Shown: positions 7,186-10,718 of the stretch, one piece after another
How positions within the stretch are numbered: position 1 is the stretch's first letter
Layout: each line of letters opens with the position of its first letter
Assembly (NCBI GenBank): GCA_944326495.1
Contig: CALVEE010000180.1
Coordinates: 1 to 10,718, forward strand
DNA length: 10,718 nucleotides
DNA from: Candidatus Gastranaerophilales bacterium
GTDB taxonomy: Bacteria; Cyanobacteriota; Vampirovibrionia; Gastranaerophilales; Gastranaerophilaceae
Direction: 5' to 3'
Program-made: the position numbers and the translations under genes
The notes under the pieces: generated by a model
Told to the model about the DNA's origin: nothing
The model's database searches: none
Seen by the model: only the letters and a program-made list of their open reading frames with translations

Positions 7186-7380
7186 AATAGTAGCAGCTTA
7201 AGAAGAAGATTAAGAATTATATAAATAATTAATAAATATATATTAATAATAATTATTATTAATATTTTAAATTTTTAGCAGTTGAAATAGTTAAAAATAT
7301 TCTCTTTTTATTAATGCAGAAATTATATTACAGTATTAGGTTATAAAAAGGCTGATATTAATATAATTAATCTTACTTTA
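7186..7380. other. Extreme A/T block with 26-bp perfect palindrome
   Basis: This stretch is nearly all A and T with no open frame of note. Positions 7240-7265 form a perfect 26-bp palindrome made only of A and T. TAGTAGCAG (7188-7196) directly follows the last 9-mer of the neighbouring array, similar to DnaA-trio elements that lie between boxes and the unwinding region of bacterial origins. Low melting energy next to a protein-binding array is the usual arrangement of an unwinding element, but A/T-rich intergenic DNA also occurs by chance in such genomes. Confidence 0.45.
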
Positions 7381-7383
7381 TTC

Positions 7384-7428
7384 CTTCATTTTTTCTTCTT
7401 TTAAGCATCAAAAGAAGAAAAAACGAAG
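7384..7428. repeat. Long A/T-rich hairpin, possible terminator
   Basis: Arms 7384-7402 and 7410-7428 pair over 19 positions with a single A/C mismatch around a 7-nt loop; the inner 14 bp (7389-7402 with 7410-7423) are perfect. The arms are homopurine/homopyrimidine, and the right arm is partly repeated directly at 7430-7444. It lies about 170 nt downstream of the metallophosphoesterase stop and could end its transcript, although the T-run is inside the stem rather than after it. Confidence 0.4.
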
Positions 7429-7458
7429 CAAAAAAGAAGAAAAATGCTGTTGTTTTCT

Positions 7459-7588
7459 ACGCCCGTAAGGGCGTGAGATTAAATGGATGCAGCAGGCAAG
7501 CCTGCACTTTTCGCTCGCTATCGTTATGCTTACGCATAACACGCTCGCGGCGCCGGATTTGTTAGTAGTAGTGTGGAGCTTGCTCCAC
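7459..7588. repeat. Cluster of four perfect GC hairpins
   Basis: Four consecutive perfect stems are visible: ACGCCC/GGGCGT (7459-7474, loop GTAA), GCAGG/CCTGC (7492-7505, loop CAAG), GTTATGC/GCATAAC (7523-7540, loop TTAC) and GTGGAG/CTCCAC (7573-7588, loop CTTG). The apical hexamers of hairpins 1 and 3 (CGTAAG, CTTACG) are reverse complements, as are those of hairpins 2 and 4 (GCAAGC, GCTTGC). GTAG precedes the last hairpin (7568-7571). The block is GC-rich relative to its surroundings, follows the end of the minus-strand metallophosphoesterase gene immediately, and so would form its 3' untranslated RNA. Confidence 0.6.
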
Positions 7589-7595
7589 AAAAAAA

Positions 7596-8351
7596 TTAAT
7601 TTAAAACTATAATTTCCGGAATAGAACAAAATCTGATTGGTAAAATGCTTGTTCCTAAACCTTTTGTTATAATCATTTTATTATGTGTTTCGTTTATTAT
7701 TCCTCTTGAAAATTTTGAACCGTATTTTGAAGGAACAACAGGAGCCCCTAAAAACGGAATATAAACCTGACCTCCGTGTACGTGGCCGGCAAGGATTAAA
7801 TCAACTTTTTCTTCTACATCATAATAAATGTCAGGACTATGTGATAAAAGAATTCTCGGAGACTCTGTGTCTTTTAAAGCCGATTTTATATCAGGATTGC
7901 CTGTCTGAATATCTTCAACGCCTGCAATAAAAATATTTTCAAACTTTGTATTTGAATTTATTAAAACTTTTATTCCCTCTTTTTCTAAAGCGCTTTTTAC
8001 CCTGCCCTTATTAAACCATCCGTCATGATTACCTAAAACAGTAATAACAGGAGATTTAATCCTTCCTAAAACTTCCGCTTGCTCCTCTATAGCTAAAGTA
8101 TGTTTTCCGTCATGACCCTTGATAAAATCACCGCCGAGTAAAACTAAATCAGCCTCTTCATCATTAATTGTATTAACTATTTTTTCTAATCTCTTTTTCT
8201 CCCCCTTTGCTATATGAAAATCACTCGCGAAAATAATTTTCATATCTCCAAGCTCCGGAATTTTGTATCTCTTTATAAAAAGAAGATTTGGTTCAATAAA
8301 AAATGACCAGATAAATAACAATACACAAATTATTAAAAAATACTTAAACAT
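7596..8351 (-). CDS. Membrane-anchored calcineurin-like metallophosphoesterase (YkuE/YaeI type)
   Basis: A 251-residue protein with one N-terminal hydrophobic helix (about 3-19), then a metallophosphoesterase domain. The dinuclear metal site is complete: D44 and H46 (SDFHIAKG), D75 (GGDFI), N108-H109 (GNHD), H171 (SHSPDI), H190 and H192 (GHVHGGQVYIP). The segment GLGTSILPIRF near the C terminus is characteristic of the YkuE/YaeI-like branch, which includes envelope phosphodiesterases related to LpxH; the substrate cannot be inferred. The N-terminal helix suggests membrane anchorage with the domain on one face, but topology is not determined here. No clear Shine-Dalgarno precedes the ATG. It is alone on its strand between two repeat-rich gaps. 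Confidence 0.92.
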   Translation of the reverse strand: MFKYFLIICVLLFIWSFFIEPNLLFIKRYKIPELGDMKIIFASDFHIAKGEKKRLEKIVNTINDEEADLVLLGGDFIKGHDGKHTLAIEEQAEVLGRIKSPVITVLGNHDGWFNKGRVKSALEKEGIKVLINSNTKFENIFIAGVEDIQTGNPDIKSALKDTESPRILLSHSPDIYYDVEEKVDLILAGHVHGGQVYIPFLGAPVVPSKYGSKFSRGIINETHNKMIITKGLGTSILPIRFCSIPEIIVLN

Positions 8352-8410
8352 AAAAATATTTTATCATAATTTTGAAGAAGCGGACAGGTTTCACGCCTGG
8401 TGGAGCAATT

Positions 8411-8482
8411 CCCTCGCCCCTTGTGGGAGAGGGAAGAATTTCAAGTTGAGCTTAGGCGAAACTTAGAAATTCGGGTGAGGGG
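8411..8482 (+). repeat. Palindromic repeat family, copy B
   Basis: Outer arms CCCTCGCCC (8411-8419) and GGGTGAGGG (8473-8481) enclose inner arms GAATTTCAAGTT (8436-8447) and AACTTAGAAATTC (8460-8472), paired over 12 bp with one bulged A. The stem and bulge match copy A at 182-220 in reverse orientation. Here GTTGAG precedes CGAAAC, whereas in the reverse complement of copy A CGAAAC precedes GTTGAG. A CCCTC/GAGGG sub-hairpin lies at 8411-8433. TTTTTT follows at 8485-8490, so the element could act as a terminator for plus-strand transcription, although no plus-strand gene ends nearby. An open frame runs through it in phase with the ferritin gene. Confidence 0.65.
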
Positions 8483-8527
8483 TCTTTTTTATATTCCGAT
8501 ATCATTAAATATTTTGCAAATTCTTTG

Positions 8528-8557
8528 TGCTAAAATAACTTTAAGAATAACAGGAGG
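8528..8557 (+). promoter_or_regulatory. Ferritin extended -10 and consensus Shine-Dalgarno
   Basis: TGCTAAAAT (8528-8536) is an extended -10 element. AGGAGG (8552-8557) is a perfect Shine-Dalgarno 7 nt before the ATG at 8565 and fixes the ferritin start there rather than in the upstream repeat. I see no convincing Fur box. Confidence 0.6.
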
Positions 8558-8564
8558 TATTTAT

Positions 8565-9074
8565 ATGATAGATGAAAAATTACAAGAAGCTTTTAATGAC
8601 CAGATTAATAAAGAATTCTATTCGGAATATCTTTATCTTGCAATGAAAGTTTATTTTCAGGAACTTAATCTCCAGGGTTTCGTAAACTGGTTTGATGTTC
8701 AGGTTCAGGAAGAACACGCTCACGCTATGGGAATGGTTAATTATCTGAACGACAGAGGCGGAAAAATTGATTTGAGAGCAATAGAAAAACCGGTTGTAGA
8801 AGGGAATACTCCATTAGAAGTTTTTGAACACGTTTTGAGACACGAAGAGTATGTAACTTCAAGAATAAATCATGTAATGGATGTAGCTGAAGAGGTAAAA
8901 GATAGAGCTGCAATGCATCTTCTTGACTGGTATATAAAAGAACAGGTAGAAGAAGAAGCTTCTGTAGGCGGAGTATTAGCAACATTAAGATTAATAGGTG
9001 ATGATAAGAAGGCTCTTCTAATGCTTGATAAAGATTTGGCAGCAAGAACATTTGTCGCACCGGTAATCGGATAA
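8565..9074 (+). CDS. ftnA: Bacterial non-heme ferritin
   Basis: A 169-residue four-helix-bundle ferritin that oxidises Fe(II) and stores iron as a mineral inside a 24-subunit shell. Numbering from this start reproduces the E. coli FtnA ferroxidase residues exactly: E17, E50, H53, E94, Q127 and E130, with E49 and E126 also present. No heme-ligand Met typical of bacterioferritin stands out, which supports FtnA type. The start is chosen for the AGGAGG 7 nt upstream and because it gives the canonical N terminus (MIDEKLQEAFNDQINKEFYS). The frame stays open for 165 nt further upstream, but that extension is repeat DNA. RNase HII begins one base after the stop, implying co-transcription. Confidence 0.96.
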   Translation: MIDEKLQEAFNDQINKEFYSEYLYLAMKVYFQELNLQGFVNWFDVQVQEEHAHAMGMVNYLNDRGGKIDLRAIEKPVVEGNTPLEVFEHVLRHEEYVTSRINHVMDVAEEVKDRAAMHLLDWYIKEQVEEEASVGGVLATLRLIGDDKKALLMLDKDLAARTFVAPVIG

Positions 9075-9075
9075 T

Positions 9076-9714
9076 ATGTCGTCAGAAGAATTATTTGAAT
9101 TTGATAAAAGCTTTAATAAGCTTATTATAGGCACAGACGAGGCCGGCCGCGGACCCGCGGCCGGCGGAGTGTTCGCTTCTGCTGTCTGCTTTGAAAAAAT
9201 TACTCCTGCACTTATCAAAGATTTAGAAATCTTAAATGACTCAAAAAAGCTTTCTCAAAAAAAACGCGAGTCTATTTATGATGTAATAAAAAACAATACT
9301 CTTAATAAAATAGTGTGTGTAGAAGTTGAAGAGATAGAAAAGATTAATATTTTAAATGCGTCACTAAAAGCCATGAATTCTGCCTGTTCTTCAATAATAA
9401 ATAATCCGAATTCTTATGTTCTTGTAGACGGGAATAAATTAATAAAAAACTTTTCTTATCCCCAAAAGTTTATAATAAAAGGCGACTCAAAATCTGCTTC
9501 AATAGCTGCAGCAAGTATCCTGGCAAAAGTTTCCAGAGACCGCTATATGCAAAAACTCCACGAAGAATTTCCAATGTATAACTGGGCAAAAAACGCAGGC
9601 TATTTAACTAAAGAGCATCTTGATGCTATTGATAAATACGGTCTTACAAAATACCACCGCCCGTCGTTTCTAAGAAAACATTTTGAAAAACAATTGACTC
9701 TTGTGGATTTATAG
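9076..9714 (+). CDS. rnhB: Ribonuclease HII
   Basis: A 212-residue endonuclease that cuts the RNA strand of RNA/DNA hybrids and starts removal of single ribonucleotides from DNA. The DEDD active site is complete: D21-E22 in GTDEAGRGP, D118 in VDGN, and D137 in KGDSKSASIAAASILAK. LNDSKKLS (53-60) and the C-terminal AGYLTKEHLDAIDKYGLTKYHR (174-195) are also typical. PAAGG after GRGP differs from the commoner PLAGP. The codons for the first active-site motif are unusually GC-rich and form a perfect inverted repeat. The start follows the ferritin stop by one base with only a weak GGA upstream, so translation is probably coupled. Its end would overlap the dehydrogenase remnant by 6 nt if that gene's original frame is restored. 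Confidence 0.95.
   Translation: MSSEELFEFDKSFNKLIIGTDEAGRGPAAGGVFASAVCFEKITPALIKDLEILNDSKKLSQKKRESIYDVIKNNTLNKIVCVEVEEIEKINILNASLKAMNSACSSIINNPNSYVLVDGNKLIKNFSYPQKFIIKGDSKSASIAAASILAKVSRDRYMQKLHEEFPMYNWAKNAGYLTKEHLDAIDKYGLTKYHRPSFLRKHFEKQLTLVDL
9142..9165 (+). repeat. 10-bp GC-only inverted repeat inside rnhB
   Basis: Arms 9142-9151 and 9156-9165 are perfect reverse complements made only of G and C, around the loop GACC. They encode part of the active-site motif AGRGPAAG. In this AT-rich gene such a hairpin is conspicuous. It lies about 66 nt into the coding sequence, where a strong mRNA stem could slow early elongation. Confidence 0.7.
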
Positions 9715-10433
9715 ATTTTTTAAATAATCTTTAATATAATTCATTATGCTCTCCTATTTTCCTCGGGTTATTTTTAAGTCTCTCTGGATCAATATAATCT
9801 GATTTGTATTCCACGAATTTGAGACCAATTTTTTCAAATAGATTTTTAAAATACATTTCTGCATTTTCAATTTTCATTGTCTCATATATTTCGTTCATTC
9901 TTGCTTTAACGAATTCTACACCTCTTATATCATTTATAGAATTTTCATCTACATTTTTATTATATTCCATTAATTTCCCGATATTAAGTGCAACTGCGTG
10001 TCCATGAGGAATGCCATAATTTGTAGTAATTGAATATGCCATAGCATGTGCTGCTGTTGTACGTGAAATATTAATTGCTTTTCCTGCAAGATTTGCTGCA
10101 AGCATCATATTAGAAGAATATAGGGGATTATTAGAATTAACGTAATTTACAAGATTGTCTCTGCAAAGCTCAATTGCGCGGAGAGCATATTTTCTGCTTT
10201 CATCAGTTGATTTACACGCAAAATAAGATTCAATTGCCTGACAGTATGCATCAAGTGAAGTGCAGGCTTTTAAGTAAGACGGATTATTTTCTACAAACTG
10301 GCTGTCGACAATTGCGATATCCGGAAGAATTTCCGGTTTATCAAGAGATTGTTTTTTCCCTTCTTTATAATATACTGCAAATTGTGTTGCCTCCGAACCG
10401 GTTCCGCAGGTAGTTGGAATTGCTATCAGCCCC
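9709..10433 (-). pseudogene. Truncated, frameshifted iron-dependent alcohol dehydrogenase (phosphonoacetaldehyde reductase-like)
   Basis: The readable part starts at LIAIPTTCGTGSEATQ and matches the middle and C-terminal parts of group III Fe-dependent alcohol dehydrogenases. It is closest in character to the phosphonoacetaldehyde reductase (PhpC/HEP dehydrogenase) branch: SEATQFAVYY, LDAYCQAIESY and ISRTTAAHAMAY...IPHGHAVAL. In LDAYCQAIE a Gln stands where FucO-type enzymes have a metal-ligand His; the later His pair (AAHAMAY, PHGHA) is kept. About 100-130 residues of the N-terminal nucleotide-binding domain are absent: homology stops at 10433, where a REP palindrome begins. The open frame itself extends to 10471 only by translating the repeat. 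Near the 3' end the frame stops at 9731 after NNPRKIGE. Shifting one base near 9752-9756 gives ESIMNYIKDYLKNL ending at 9709, which looks like the lost C terminus. Both lesions argue for a pseudogene. Confidence 0.75.
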
Positions 10434-10578
10434 GTAGGTTGGGTGAAACCCAACAATTTATTATAATTCACTCATAATTCTATATTGATTAATAAAACAG
10501 TACATTGTAATTTATAATATATTCCATAATAATAAAAATAACGCAATCTATTTATTTGTTGGGTTTCACCCAACCTAC
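10434..10578. repeat. Inverted pair of GTAG-headed REP palindromes (REPIN-like)
   Basis: The 23 bp at 10434-10456 are the exact reverse complement of 10556-10578. Each arm starts with GTAGG at its outer edge and is itself a hairpin (GTTGGGT, loop GAA, ACCCAAC). The 99 bp between them are A/T-rich and empty of genes. Two REPs in inverted orientation are known as REPINs in Pseudomonas and are mobilised by RAYT transposases; here the spacing and absence of a RAYT make that label provisional. The left arm sits at the break point of the dehydrogenase remnant. Confidence 0.75.
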
Positions 10579-10718
10579 TAAGTTGAATGAGGAAAGTACA
10601 TGCTGCATTTGTTTTTCGAATTTTCTTTTTCCGCCATTCGCCGGATGGCGGATAGTATTTTCACGATTCAAAATCTTTGCAGCGACATTACCTATTGGGA
10701 TTTTTTTTGCATTTTCAA
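10552..10718 (-). CDS. Partial open frame of unknown function, running off the window
   Basis: About 54 codons are open from the right window edge to a TAA at 10552-10554, reading ENAKKIPIGNVAAKILNREN near the visible N-side. The last residues (VGWVKPNK) are simply the translated REP palindrome, so the original C terminus, if any, has been replaced. I recognise no family, and it does not look like the missing dehydrogenase N terminus. A perfect CCGCCAT/ATGGCGG stem (10631-10651, 7-nt loop) lies in the middle, translated as IRHPANGGK. It may be a genuine gene end carrying an in-frame palindrome, or just more repeat DNA. Confidence 0.3.
   Translation of the reverse strand, partial: ENAKKIPIGNVAAKILNRENTIRHPANGGKRKFEKQMQHVLSSFNLVGWVKPNK

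Noticed and set aside
7408..7629. 73-codon open frame on the minus strand
   Set aside because: It runs through the four-hairpin cluster and the A/T hairpin and overlaps the end of the metallophosphoesterase gene; it is repeat DNA without gene-like composition.
8737..9060. 107-codon open frame opposite the ferritin gene
   Set aside because: It is an antisense shadow of the well-supported ferritin; its Leu-rich composition follows from the complementary strand.

Overview
This AT-rich stretch of bacterial chromosome carries housekeeping and metabolic genes separated by gene-free intervals packed with palindromic repeats. Low GC, a CHASE2-type cyclase, a CsaB-like pyruvyl transferase and GTAG-headed REP palindromes would fit an uncultured gut lineage such as the non-photosynthetic cyanobacterial relatives (Gastranaerophilales/Melainabacteria). 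That placement is an inference from gene content and style, not from a marker gene.

Layout. Positions 1-494 hold no convincing gene, only repeats. On the minus strand follow an HD-GYP phosphohydrolase (495-1289) and, upstream of it, a membrane-anchored CHASE2 class III adenylate cyclase (1527-3509), with REP-like hairpins between them. A 45-bp divergent promoter region separates the cyclase from a plus-strand operon of three overlapping genes: a KDPG-aldolase-family protein, a PfkB sugar kinase (probably KDG kinase) and a CsaB-like polysaccharide pyruvyl transferase (3555-6015). This operon converges, with a 9-nt overlap, on homoserine kinase thrB (6007-6948, minus).

The 640-bp gap upstream of thrB is the most structured non-coding part. 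It holds ten 9-mers of the DnaA-box-like form TTTTnnACA (one deviating at two positions), many spaced 10-12 bp apart (7010-7185). Next comes an almost pure A/T block with a perfect 26-bp palindrome, then a long A/T hairpin, then four compact GC hairpins whose apical hexamers are reverse complements in pairs. A membrane-anchored metallophosphoesterase (7596-8351, minus) follows. Then come a second copy of the palindromic family seen near position 200, a ferritin (8565-9074) and, one base later, RNase HII (9076-9714). The conserved active-site codons of RNase HII form a perfect 10-bp GC-only inverted repeat.

The right end is degraded. A phosphonoacetaldehyde-reductase-like iron-dependent alcohol dehydrogenase has lost its N-terminal third exactly where a GTAG-headed REP palindrome begins, and it appears frameshifted near its C terminus. 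The REP is one of two perfect 23-bp copies in inverted orientation, and beyond the second a further open frame runs off the window.

Functionally the window combines second-messenger signalling (cAMP synthesis, c-di-GMP turnover), lower Entner-Doudoroff or uronate catabolism coupled to cell-surface polymer decoration, threonine biosynthesis, iron storage and RNA/DNA hybrid repair. The strongest candidates for something undescribed are the TTTTnnACA array and the palindromic repeat family with swapped loop modules.
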